Source of the DNA: Drosophila persimilis
Taxonomy: Eukaryota > Arthropoda > Insecta > Diptera > Drosophilidae
Assembly: GCF_003286085.1 (NCBI RefSeq)
Contig: NW_020825314.1
Location: 248,001-312,000 of the forward strand
DNA length: 64,000 nucleotides
Direction of reading: 5' to 3'
Shown: positions 20,131 through 31,843 of the stretch, in pieces
Position numbering within the stretch: the first letter of the stretch is position 1
How the letters are laid out: each line of letters opens with the position of its first letter
Program-made: the position numbers and the translations under genes
The notes under the pieces: generated by a model
Told to the model about the DNA's origin: nothing
What the model saw: the letters and a program-made list of their open reading frames with translations, nothing else
Databases searched by the model: none

Positions 20131-23100
20131 GTATAATTTTCCCCCTCTGGTGAAAAGTTGTCCGGCAGGGGATATATATTTCCCGCCACCGGAGATAAGT
20201 TTACTGCCAGCGGAGAGACGTATTTCGTCAGCAGAGATAAGTTGTCCGGAAGGGGATATACATTTCCCGCCACCGGAAATTAGTTTTCCGCCAGTGGAGA
20301 GACGTATTTCGTCAGCAAAGATAAGTTTTCTGCAAGCGGAGAGACGTATTTCGTCAGCAGAGATAAGTTGTCCGGAAGGGCATATACATTTCCCGCCACC
20401 GGAAATTAGTTTTCCGCCAGCGGAGAGACGTATTTCGTCAGCAAAGATAAGTTTTCTGCAAGCGGAGAGACGTATTTTGTCAGCAGAGATAATTTGTCTG
20501 GCAGGGTCTATAGATTTCCCGCAGCCGTAGATGAGTTTTCCGCCAGCGGAGAGACGTAGTTCGTTAGCAGAGATAAGTTGTCAGGACGGGGATATAAACT
20601 TCTCGCCGCCGGAGATAAGTTTTCTGCAAGCGGAGAGACGTATTTCGTCAGCAGAGATAAGTTGTCTGGCAGGGGATATAGATTTCCCGGCACCGGAAAT
20701 AAGTTTTCCGCCAGCGGAGAGACGTATTTTGTCAGCAGAGATAATTTGTCTGGCAGGGTCTATAGATTTCCCGCAGCCGTAGATGAGTTTTCCGCCAGCG
20801 GAAAGACATAGTTCGTTAGCAGAGATAAGTTGTCAGGACGGGGATATAAACTTCTCGCCGCCGGAGATAAGTTTTCTGCAAGCGGAGAGACGTATTTCGT
20901 CAGCAGAGATAAGTTGTCCGGCAGGGGATATAGATTTCCCGCCACCGGAAATAAGTTTTCTGCCAGCGTAGAGACGTATTTCGTCAGCAGAGATAAGTTG
21001 TCCGGCAGGGGATATAGATTTCCCGCCACCGGAAATAAGTTTTCTGCCAGCGTAGAGACGTATTTCGTCAGCAGAGATAAGTTGTCCGGCAGGGGATATA
21101 TATTTCCCGCCACCGGAGATAAGTTTACTGCCAGCGGAGAGACGTATTTCGTCAGCAGAGATAAGTTGTCCGGCAGGGGATATAGATTTCCCGCCACCGG
21201 AAATAAGTTTTCCGCCAGCGGAGACACGTATTTCGTTAGCAGAGATAAGTTGTCTGGCAGGGGATATAGATTTCCCGGCACCGGAAATAAGTTTTCCGCC
21301 AGCGGAGAGAGGTATTTCGTCAGCAGACATAAGTTGTCTGGCAGGGAATATAGATTTCTCGCCGCCGGAGATAAGTTTTTCGCCAGCGGAGAGACGTATT
21401 TCGTTGGCAGAGATAAGTTGTCAAGCCGGGGATATAAACTTCTCGCCGCCGGAGATAAGTTTTCTGCAAGCGGAGAGACGTATTTCGTCAGCAGAGATAA
21501 GCTGTCCGGCAGGGGATATAAACTTCCCGCCACCGGAAATTAGTTCTCCGCCAGCGCAGAGACGTATTTTGTCAGCAGAGATAAGTTGTCCGGCAGGGGA
21601 TATGAATTTCCCGCCACCGGAGATAAGTTTTCCGCCAGCGGAGACACGTATTTCGTTAGCAGAGATAAGTTGTCTGGCAGGGGATATAGATTTCCCGGCA
21701 CCGGAAATAAGTTTTCCGCCAGCGGAGAGAGGTATTTCGTCAGCAGACATAAGTTGTCTGGCAGGGAATATAGATTTCTCGCCGCCGGAGATAAGTTTTC
21801 CGCCAGCGGAGAGACGTATTTCGTTGGCAGAGATAAGTTGTCAAGCCGGGGATATAAGCTTCCCGCCACCGGAGATAAGTTTTCTGCCAGCGTAGAGACG
21901 TATTTCGTCAGCAGAGATAAGTTGTCCGGCAGGGGATATAGATTTCCCGCCACCGGAAATAAGTTTTCTGCCAGCGTAGAGACGTATTTCGTCAGCAGAG
22001 ATAAGTTGTCCGGCAGGGTATATATATTTCCCGCCACCGGAAATTAGTTTTCCGCCAGCGGAGAGACGTATTTCGTCAGCAGACATAAGTTGTCTGGCAG
22101 GGAATATAGATTTCTCGCCGCCGGAGATAAGTTTTCCGCCAGCGGAGAGAGGTATTTCGTCAGCAGACATAAGTTGTCTGGCAGGGAATATAGATTTCTC
22201 GCCGCCGGAGATAAGTTTTCCGCCAGCGGAGAGACGTATTTCGTTGGCAGAGATAAGTTGTCAAGCCGGGGATATAAACTTCTCGCCGCCGGAGATAAGT
22301 TTTCTGCAAGCGGAGAGACGTATTTCGTCAGCAGAGATAAGTTGTCCGGCAGGGGATATAAACTTCCCGCCACCGGAAATTAGTTCTCCGCCAGCGGAGA
22401 GACGTATTTTGTCAGCAGAGATAAGTTGTCCGGCAGGGGATATGAATTTCCCGCCACCGGAGATAAGTTTTCCGCCAGCGGAGACACGTATTTCGTTAGC
22501 AGAGATAAGTTGTCTGGCAGGGGATATAGATTTCCCGGCACCGGAAATAAGTTTTCCGCCAGCGGAGAGAGGTATTTCGTCAGCAGACATAAGTTGTCTG
22601 GCAGGGAATATAGATTTCTCGCCGCCGGAGATAAGCTTTCCGCCAGCGGAGAGACGTATTTCGTTGGCAGAGATAAGTTGTCAAGCCGGGGATATAAACT
22701 TCCCGCCACCGGAGATAAGTTTTCTGCCAGCGTAGAGACGTATTTCGTCAGCAGAGATAAGTTGTCCGGCAGGGGATATAGATTTCCCGCCACCGGAAAT
22801 AAGTTTTCTGCCAGCGTAGAGACGTATTTCGTCAGCAGAGATAAGTTGTCCGGCAGGGGATATATATTTCCCGCCACCGGAGATAAGTTTACTGCCAGCG
22901 GGGAGACGTATTTCGTCAGCAGAGATAAGTTGTCCGGAAGGGGATATACATTTCCCGCCACCGGAAATTAGTTTTCCGCCAGCGGAGAGACGTATTTCGT
23001 CAGCAAAGATAAGTTTTCTGCAAGCGGAGAGAAGTATTTCGTCAGCAGAGATAAGTTGTCCGGCAGGGGATATAGATTTCCCGCCACCGGAAATAAGTTT

Positions 23101-26100
23101 TCCGCCAGCGGAGACACGTATTTCGTTAGCAGAGATAAGTTGTCTGGCAGGGGATATAGATTTCCCGGCACCGGAAATAAGTTTTCCGCCAGCGGAGAGA
23201 GGTATTTCGTCAGCAGACATAAGTTGTCTGGCAGGGAATATAGATTTCTCGCCGCCGGAGATAAGTTTTCCGCCAGCGGAGAGACGTATTTCGTTGGCAG
23301 AGATAAGTTGTCAAGCCGGGGATATAAACTTCTCGCCGCCGGAGATAAGTTTTCTGCAAGCGGAGAGACGTATTTCGTCAGCAGAGATAAGTTGTCCGGC
23401 AGGGGATATAAACTTCCCGCCACCGGAAATTAGTTCTCCGCCAGCGGAGAGACGTATTTTGTCAGCAGAGATAAGTTGTCCGGCAGGGGATATGAATTTC
23501 CCGCCACCGGAGATAAGTTTTCCGCCAGCGGAGACACGTATTTCGTTAGCAGAGATAAGTTGTCTGGCAGGGGATATAGATTTCCCGGCACCGGAAATAA
23601 GTTTTCCGCCAGCGGAGAGAGTTATTTCGTCAGCAGACATAAGTTGTCTGGCAGGGAATATAGATTTCTCGCCGCCGGAGATAAGTTTTCCGCCAGCGGA
23701 GAGACGTATTTCGTTGGCAGAGATAAGTTGTCAAGCCGGGGATATAAACTTCCCGCCACCGAAGATAAGTTTTCTGCCAGCGTAGAGACGTATTTCGTAA
23801 GCAGAGATAAGTTGTCCGGCAGGGGATATAGATTTCCCGCCACCGGAAATAAGTTTTCTGCCAGCGTAGAGACGTATTTCGTCAGCAGAGATAAGTTGTC
23901 CGGCAGGGGATATATATTTCCCGCCACCGGAGATAAGTTTACTGCCAGCGGAGAGACGTATTTCGTCAGCAGAGATAAGTTGTCCGGAAGGGGATATACA
24001 TTTCCCGCAACCGGAAATTAGTTTTCCGCCAGCGGAGAGACGTATTTCGTCAGCAAAGATAAGTTTTCTGCAAGCGGAGAGACGTATTTCGTCAGCAGAG
24101 ATAAGTTGTCCGGCAGGGGATATAGATTTCCCGCCACCGGAAATAAGTTTTCCGCCAGCGGAGAGAGGTATTTCGTCAGCAGACATAAGTTGTCTGGCAG
24201 GGAATATAGATTTCTCGCCGCCGGAGATAAGTTTTCCGCCAGCGGAGAGACGTATTTCGTTGGCAGAGATAAGTTGTCAAGCCGGGGATATAAACTTCCC
24301 GCCACCGGAGATAAGTTTTCTGCCAGCGTAGAGACGTATTTCGTCAGCAGAGATAAGTTGTCCGGCAGGGGATATAGATTTCCCGCCACCGGAAATAAGT
24401 TTTCTGCCAGCGTAGAGACGTATTTCGTCAGCAGAGATAAGTTGTCCGGCAGGGGATATATATTTCCCGCCACCGGAAATTAGTTTTCCGCCAGCGGAGA
24501 GACGTATTTCGTCAGCAAAGATAAGTTTTCTGCAAGCGGAGAGACGTATTTCGTCAGCAGAGATAAGTTGTCCGGAAGGGGATATACATTTCCCGCCAGC
24601 GGAGAGACGTATTTCGTCAGCAAAGATAAGTTTTCTGCAAGCGGAGAGACGTATTTTGTCAGCAGAGATAATTTGTCTGGCAGGGTCTATAGATTTCCCG
24701 CAGCCGTAGATGAGTTTTCCGCCAGCGGAGAGACATAGTTCGTTAGCAGAGATAAGTTGTCAGGACGGGGATATAAACTTCTCGCCGCCGGAGGTAAGTT
24801 TTCTGCAAGCGGAGAGACGTATTTCGTCAGCAGAGGTAAGTTGTCCGGCAGGGGATATAGATTTCCCGCCACCGGAAATAAGTTTTCTGCCAGCGTAGAG
24901 ACGTATTTCGTCAGCAGAGATAAGTTGTCCGGCAGGGGATATATATTTCCCGCCACCGGAGATAAGTTTACTGCCAGCGGAGAGACGTATTTCGTCAGCA
25001 GAGATAAGTTTTCCGGAAGGGGATATACATTTCCCGCCACCGGAAACTAGTTTTCCGCCAGCGGAGAGACGTATTTCGTCAGCAAAGATAAGTTTTCTGC
25101 AAGCGGAGAGACGTATTTCGTCAGCAAAGATAAGTTTTCTGCAAGCGGAGAGACGTATTTCGTCAGCAGAGATAAGTTGTCCGGCAGGGGATATAGATTT
25201 CCCGCCACCGGAAATAAGTTTTCTGCCAGCGTAGAGACGTATTTCGTCAGCAGAGATAAGTTGTCCGGCAGGGGATATATATTTCCCGCCACCGGGGATA
25301 AGTTTACTGCCAGCGGAGAGACGTATTTCGTCAGCAGAGATAAGTTGTCCGGAAGGGGATATACATTTCCCGCCACCGGAAATTAGTTTTCCGCCAGCGG
25401 AGAGACGTATTTCGTCAGCAAAGATAAGTTTTCAGCAAGCGGAGAGAAGTATTTCGTCAGCAGAGATAAGTTGTCCGGCAGGGGATATAAACTTCTCGCC
25501 GCCGGAGATAAGTTTTCTGCAAGCGGAGAGACGTATTTCGTCAGCAGAGATAAGTTGTCCGGCAGGGGATATAGATTTCCCGCCACCGGAAATAAGTTTT
25601 CTGCCAGCTTAGAGACGTATTTCGTCAGCAGAGATAAGTTGTCCGGCAGGGGATATAAATTTCCCGCCACCTGAGATAAGTTTTCCGCCAGCGGAGAGAC
25701 GTATTTTGTCAGCAGAGATAAGTTGTCCGGCAGGGGATATAAATTTCCCGTCGCCGGAAGTAAATGTTTTGCCAGAGGAGATACGTCTTCTGCCGGCAGA
25801 GAAACGTAGGTCGTCTGCGGAGATAAGTTGTCCGGCAGGGGGTATAAATTTCACCCTCTGGTGAAAAGTTTTCCGGCAGCGGATATAAATTTTCCGCCAG
25901 CGGAGAGACGTATTTTGTCAGCAGAGATAAGTTGTCCGGCAGGGGATATAATTTTCCCGCCGCCGGAGATAAGTTTTCTGCCAGCGGAGAGACGTATTTC
26001 GTTAGCAGAGATAAGTTGTCTGGCAGGGGATATAGATATTCCGGCACCGGAAATAAGTTTTCCGCCAGCGGAGAGACGTATTTCGTTAGCAGAGATAAGT

Positions 26101-26260
26101 TGTCAGGCCGGGGATATAAGCTTCTCGCCGCCGGAGATAAGTTTTCTGCAAGCGGAGAGACGTATTTTGTCAGCAGAGATAAGTTGTCCGGCAGGGGATA
26201 TAAATTTCCCGCCGACGGAGGTAAATGTTCTGCCGGCGGAGAAACATAGTTCGTCTGCTG
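20131..26260. repeat. Satellite block with 840- and 1050-bp spaced copies
   Basis: Regular tetramers. Near-identical stretches start at 21586, 22426 and 23476, which are 840 bp (10 tetramers) and 1050 bp (50 units of 21) apart. They share U2 variants ACACGTATTTCGTTAGC and AGAGGTATTTCGTCAGC, and U3 variants GTCTGGCAGGG and GTCAAGCCGGGG. The marker TAGATGAG recurs at 20531, 20783 and 24710. From 25.74 kb the array becomes irregular, with CACCCTCTGGTG and CCGACGGAGGTAAATG variants. No gene is seen. Confidence 0.92.
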
Positions 26261-28678
26261 AGATAAGTTGTCCGGCAGCGAAGATAAGATGTCTGTTATC
26301 GGAGAAAAGTTTTCCGCCAGCGGATATAAATTTCCGCCTCCGCAGATAAGTTTTCCGCCAGCGAAGAGACGTATTTCGTCAGCAGAGATAAGTTGTCCGG
26401 CAGGGGATATAAACTTCCCGCCACCGGAAATTAGTTCTCCGCCAGCGGAGAGACGTATTTTGTCAGCAGAGATAAGTTGTCCGGCAGGGGCTATGAATAT
26501 CCCGCCACCGGAGATAAGTTTTCCGCCAGCGGAGACACGTATTTCGTTAGCAGAGATAAGTTGTCTGGCAGGGGATATAGATTTCCCGGCACCGGAAATA
26601 AGTTTTCCGCCAGCGGAGAGAGGTATTTCGTCAGCAGACATAAGTTGTCTGGCAGGGAATATAGATTTCTCGCCGCCGGAGATAAGTTTTCCGCCAGCGG
26701 AGAGACGTATTTCGTCAGCAAAGATAAGTTTTCTGCAAGCGGAGAGAAGTATTTCGTCAGCAGAGATAAGTTGTCCGGCAGGGAATATAAACTTCTCGCC
26801 GCCGGAGATAAGTTTTCTGCAAGCGGAGAGACGTATTTCGTCAGCAGAGATAAGTTGTCCGGCAGGTGATATAAATTCCTCGCCGCCATAAGTAAAGTAA
26901 GTAAATGTTCTGCCAGCGGAGATAAGTTTTCTGCCGGCGGAGAAACGTAATTCGTCAGCGGGGATAAATTGTCCGCCAGGGGATATAAAAAATTCCCGCC
27001 GCCGGAGATAAGATTTCTGCCAGCGGAGAATCGTAGTTCGTCAGCAGAGATAAGTTGTCCGGCAGGGGATATATATTTCCCGCCACCGGAAATAAGTTTT
27101 CCGCCAGCGGAGAGACGTATTTCGTTTGCAGAGATAAGTTGTCAGGCCGGGGATATAAATTTCTCTGTAAGCGGAGAGATGTATTTTGTCAGCCGAGATG
27201 AGATGTCCGGCAGGGGATATAAATTTCCCGCCGCCGGAGGTAAATGTTCTGCCAGCGGAGATAAGTTTTCTGCCGGCGGAGATACGTTGTTCGTCTGCGG
27301 AGATAAGCCTGTCCGGCAGGGGATATACATTTCCCCCTCTGGAGAAAAGTTTTCCGCAAGCGGATATGAATTTCCCGCCACCGGAGATAAGTTTTCCGCC
27401 AGCGGATATGAATTTCCCGCTACCGGAGATAAGTTTTCCGCCAGCGGATAGACCTATTTTTGTCAGCAGAGATAAGTTGTCCGGCAGCGAAGATAAGATG
27501 TCTGTTATCGGAGAAAAGTTTTCCGCCAGCGGATATAAATTTCCGCCTCCGCAGATAAGTTTTCCGCCAGCGAAGAGACGTATTTCGTCAGCAGAGATAA
27601 GTTGTCCGGCAGGGGATATAAACTTCCCGCCACCGGAAATTAGTTCTCCGCCAGCGGAGAGACGTATTTTGTCAGCAGAGATAAGTTGTCCGGCAGGGGC
27701 TATGAATTTCCCGCCACCGGAGATAAGTTTTCCGCCAGCGGAGACACGTATTTCGTTAGCAGAGATAAGTTGTCTGGCAGGGGATATAGATTTCCCGGCA
27801 CCGGAAATAAGTTTTCCGCCAGCGGAGAGAGGTATTTCGTCAGCAGACATAAGTTGTCTGGCAGGGAATATAGATTTCTCGCCGCCGGAGATAAGTTTTC
27901 CGCCAGCGGAGAGACGTATTTCGTCAGCAAAGATAAGTTTTCTGCAAGCGGAGAGAAGTATTTCGTCAGCAGAGATAAGTTGTCCGGCAGGGGATATAAA
28001 CTTCTCGCCGCCGGAGATAAGTTTTCTGCAAGCGGAGAGACGTATTTCGTCAGCAGAGATAAGTTGTCCGGCAGGTGATATAAATTCCTCGCCGCCATAA
28101 GTAAAGTAAGTAAATGTTCTGCCAGCGGAGATAAGTTTTCTGCCGGCGGAGAAACGTAATTCGTCAGCGGGGATAAATTGTCCGCCAGGGGATATAAAAA
28201 ATTCCCGCCGCCGGAGATAAGATTTCTGCCAGCGGAGAATCGTAGTTCGTCAGCAGAGATAAGTTGTCCGGCAGGGGATGTATATTTCCCGCCACCGGAA
28301 ATAAGTTTTCCGCCAGCGGAGAGACGTATTTCGTTTGCAGAGATAAGTTGTCAGGCCGGGGATATAAATTTCTCTGTAAGCGGAGAGATGTATTTTGTCA
28401 GCCGAGATGAGATGTCCGGCAGGGGATATAAATTTCCCGCCGCCGGAGGTAAATGTTCTGCCAGCGGAGATAAGTTTTCTGCCGGCGGAGATACGTTGTT
28501 CGTCTGCGGAGATAAGCCTGTCCGGCAGGGGATATAAATTTCCCCCTCTGGAGAAAAGTTTTCCGGAAGCGGATATGAATTTCCCGCCACCGGAGATAAG
28601 TTTTCCGCCAGCGGATATGAATTTCCCGCCACCGGAGATAAGTTTTCCGCCAGCGGATAGACCTATTTTTGTCAGCAG
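26261..28678. repeat. Tandem duplication of a 1209-bp satellite segment
   Basis: 26261-27469 and 27470-28678 are adjacent copies with few differences. Both begin AGATAAGTTGTCCGGCAGCG and contain the same irregular landmarks: AGTAAAGTAAGTAAATG near 26890 and 28099, GATATAAAAAATTCCCG near 26983 and 28192, GTAAGCGGAGAGATG near 27168 and 28377. A third copy starts at 28679 but diverges within about 150 bp. 1209 is not a multiple of 21, so the segment carries indels that were duplicated with it. Confidence 0.93.
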
Positions 28679-30127
28679 AGATAAGTTGTCCGGCAGCGAA
28701 GATAAGATGTCTGTTATCGGAGAATAGTTTTCCGCCAGCGGATATAAATTTCCGCCACCGCAGATAAGTTTTCCGCCAGCGAAGAGATGTATTTTGTCAG
28801 CAGAGATAAGTTGTCAGGCCGGGGATATAAATTTCTCGCCGCCGGAGATAAGTTTTCTGCAAGCGGAGAGACGTATTTCGTCAGCAGAGATAAGTTGTCC
28901 GGCAGGGGGTATAGATTTCCCGGCACCGGAAATTAGTTTTCCGCCAGCGGAGAGACGTATTTCGTCAACAGAGATAAGTTGTCTGGCAGGGGATATTGAT
29001 TTCCCGCCACCGGAAATAAGTTTTCCGCCAGCGGAGACACGTATTTCGTTAGCAGAGATAAGTTGTCCGGCAGGGGATATAAACTTCCCGCCACAGGAAA
29101 TTAGTTTTCCGCCAGCGGAGAGAGGTATTTCGTTAGCAGACATAAGTTGTCTGGCAGGGAATATAGATTTCCCGCCACCGGAAATAAGTTTTCCTCCAGC
29201 GGAGAGATGTATTTGTTCAGCCGAGATAAGATGTCCGGCAGGGTCTATAGATTTCCCGCAGCCGTAGATGAGTTTTCCGCCAGCGGAGAGACGTAGTTCG
29301 TTAGCAGAGATAAGTTGTCAGGACGGGGATATAAACTTCTCGCCGCCGGAGATAAGTTTTCTGCAAGCGGAGAGACGTATTTTGTCAGCAGAGATAATTT
29401 GTCTGGCAGGGTCTACAGATTTCCCGCAGCCGTAGATGAGTTTTCCGCCAGCGGAGAGACGTAGTTCGTTAGCAGAGATACGTTGTCAGGACGGGGATAT
29501 AAACTTCTCGCCGCCGGAGATAAGTTTTCTGCAAGCGGAGAGACGTATTTCGTTAGCAGAGATAAGTTCTCCGGCAGGGTATATAAATTTCCCGCCGACG
29601 GAGGTAAATGTTCTGCCAGCGGAGATAAGTTTTCTGCCGGCGGAGAAACGTAGTTTGTCAGCAGAGATAAGTTGTCTGCCAGCGGAGATAAGTTGTCCGG
29701 CAGGGGATATTGATTTCCCGCCACCGGAGATAAGTTTACTGCCAGCGGAGAGACGTATTTCGTCAGCAGAAATAAGTTGTCCGGAAGGGGATATATATTT
29801 CCCGCTACCGGAAATTAGTTTTCCGCCAGCGGAGAGACGTATTTCGTCAGCAAAGATAAGTTTTCTGCAAGCGGAGAGACGTATTTCGTCAGCAGAGATA
29901 AGTTGTCCGGCAGGGGATATAGATTTCCCGCCACCGGAGATAAGTTTACTGCCAGCGGAGAGACGTATTTCGTCAGCAGAGATAAGTTGTCCGGAAGGGG
30001 ATATATATTTTCCGCCACGGGAAATTAGTTTTCCGCCAGCGGAGAGACGTATTTCGTCAGCAAAGATAAGTTTTCTGCAAGCGGAGAGACGTATTTCGTC
30101 AGCAGAGATAAGTTGTCCGGCAGGGGA
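28679..30127. repeat. Satellite block, transition to right-half unit types
   Basis: 84-bp tetramers with TAGATGAG markers at 29268 and 29436. The stretch of about 28.88-29.28 kb is repeated 3563 bp later at about 32.44-32.84 kb, including the odd variants ATTTGTTCAGCCGAG and CCACAGGAAATTAG. From 29.7 to 30.1 kb, two similar 210-bp-spaced stretches contain GTCCGGAAGGGGATATATATTT. No gene is seen. Confidence 0.9.
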
Positions 30128-31843
30128 TATAGATTTCCCGCCACCGGAAATAAGTTTTCCGCCAGCGGAGAGACGTATTTCGTTAGCAGAGATAAGTTGT
30201 CTGGCAGGGGATATAGATTTCCCGGCACCGGAAATAAGTTTTTCGCCAGCGGAGAGGCGTATTTCGTCAGCAGAGATAATTTGTCTGGCAGGGTCTATAG
30301 ATTTCCCTCAGCCGTAGTATGTTTTCCGCCAGCGGAGAGACGTATTTCGTTAGCAGAGATAAGTTGTCCGGCAGGGGATATAGATTTCCCGCCACCGAAA
30401 ATAACTTTTCCGCCAGCGGAGAGACGTATTTCGTCAGCAGAGATAAGTTGTTCGGCAAGTGTTATAAATATCCCCCTCTGGAGATAAGTTTTCTGCCAGA
30501 GGAGAAACGTAGTTCGTCAGCTCATATAAATGATCTGCCACTAGAAATAAGTTTTCCGCCAGCGGAGAAACCTAATTCGTCTGCGGGGATAAATTGTCCG
30601 TCTGGGGATATAAATTTCCCGCCGCCGGAGATAAATTGTCTGCCAGCGGAGATAAGTTGTCCGTCAGCGGAGAGACGTATTTCGTCAGGAGAGAGAATTT
30701 GTCTGGCAGGGGATATGGATTTCCCGCCACCGGAAATAAGTTTTCCGCCAGCGGAGAGACGTATTTCGTCAGCAGATATAAGTTGTCCGGCAAGGGTTAT
30801 AAATTTCCCCCTCTGGAGATAAGTTTTCTGCCAGAGGAGAAACGTAGTTCGTCAGCGGGGATAAATTGTCCGTCAGGGGATATAAATTTCCCGCCGCCGG
30901 AGATAAGATTTCTGCCAGCGGATAATCGTAGTTCGTCAGCGGAGATAAATTGTCTGCCAGCGGAGATAAGTTGTCCGCCAGCGGATATAGATTTCCCGCC
31001 ACCGGAAATAAGTTTTCCGCCAGCGGAGAGACGTATTTCGTTAGCAGAGATAAGTTGTCTGGCAGGGGATATAGATTTCCCGGCACCGGAAATAAGTTTT
31101 TCGCCAGCGGAGAGGCGTATTTCGTCAGCAGAGATAATTTGTCTGGCAGGGTCTATAGATTTCCCTCAGCCGTAGTATGTTTTCCGCCAGCGGAGAGACG
31201 TATTTCGTTAGCAGAGATAAGTTGTCCGGCAGGGGATATAGATTTCCCGCCACCGGAAATAACTTTTCCGCCAGCGGAGAGACGTATTTCGTCAGCAGAG
31301 ATAAGTTGTTCGGCAAGTGTTATAAATATCCCCCTCTGGAGATAAGTTTTCTGCCAGAGGAGAAACGTAGTTCGTCAGCTCATATAAATGATCTGCCACT
31401 AGAAATAAGTTTTCCGCCAGCGGAGAAACCTAATTCGTCTGCGGGGATAAATTGTCCGTCTGGGGATATAAATTTCCCGCCGCCGGAGATAAATTGTCTG
31501 CCAGCGGAGATAAGTTGTCCGTCAGCGGAGAGACGTATTTCGTCAGGAGAGAGAATTTGTCTGGCAGGGGATATGGATTTCCCGCCACCGGAAATAAGTT
31601 TTCCGCCAGCGGAGAGACGTTTTTCGTCAGCAGATATAAGTTGTCCGGCAAGGGTTATAAATTTCCCCCTCTGGAGATAAGTTTTCTGCCAGAGGAGAAA
31701 CGTAGTTCGTCAGCGGGGATAAATTGTCCGTCAGGGGATATAAATTTCCCGCCGCCGGAGAGAAGATTTCTGCCAGCGGATAATCGTAGTTCGTCAGCGG
31801 AGATAAATTGTCTGCCAGCGGAGATAAGTTGTCCGCCAGCGGA
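30128..31843. repeat. Tandem duplication of an 858-bp satellite segment
   Basis: Two adjacent copies offset by 858 bp: landmarks CTCATATAAATGATCTGCCAC near 30520 and 31378, CCCTCAGCCGTAGTATG near 30304 and 31162, and GTCAGGAGAGAGAATTTG near 30695 and 31553. Few differences are visible. The borders are approximate because both sides are the same satellite. A third, diverging copy starts near 31.84 kb. Confidence 0.88.
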
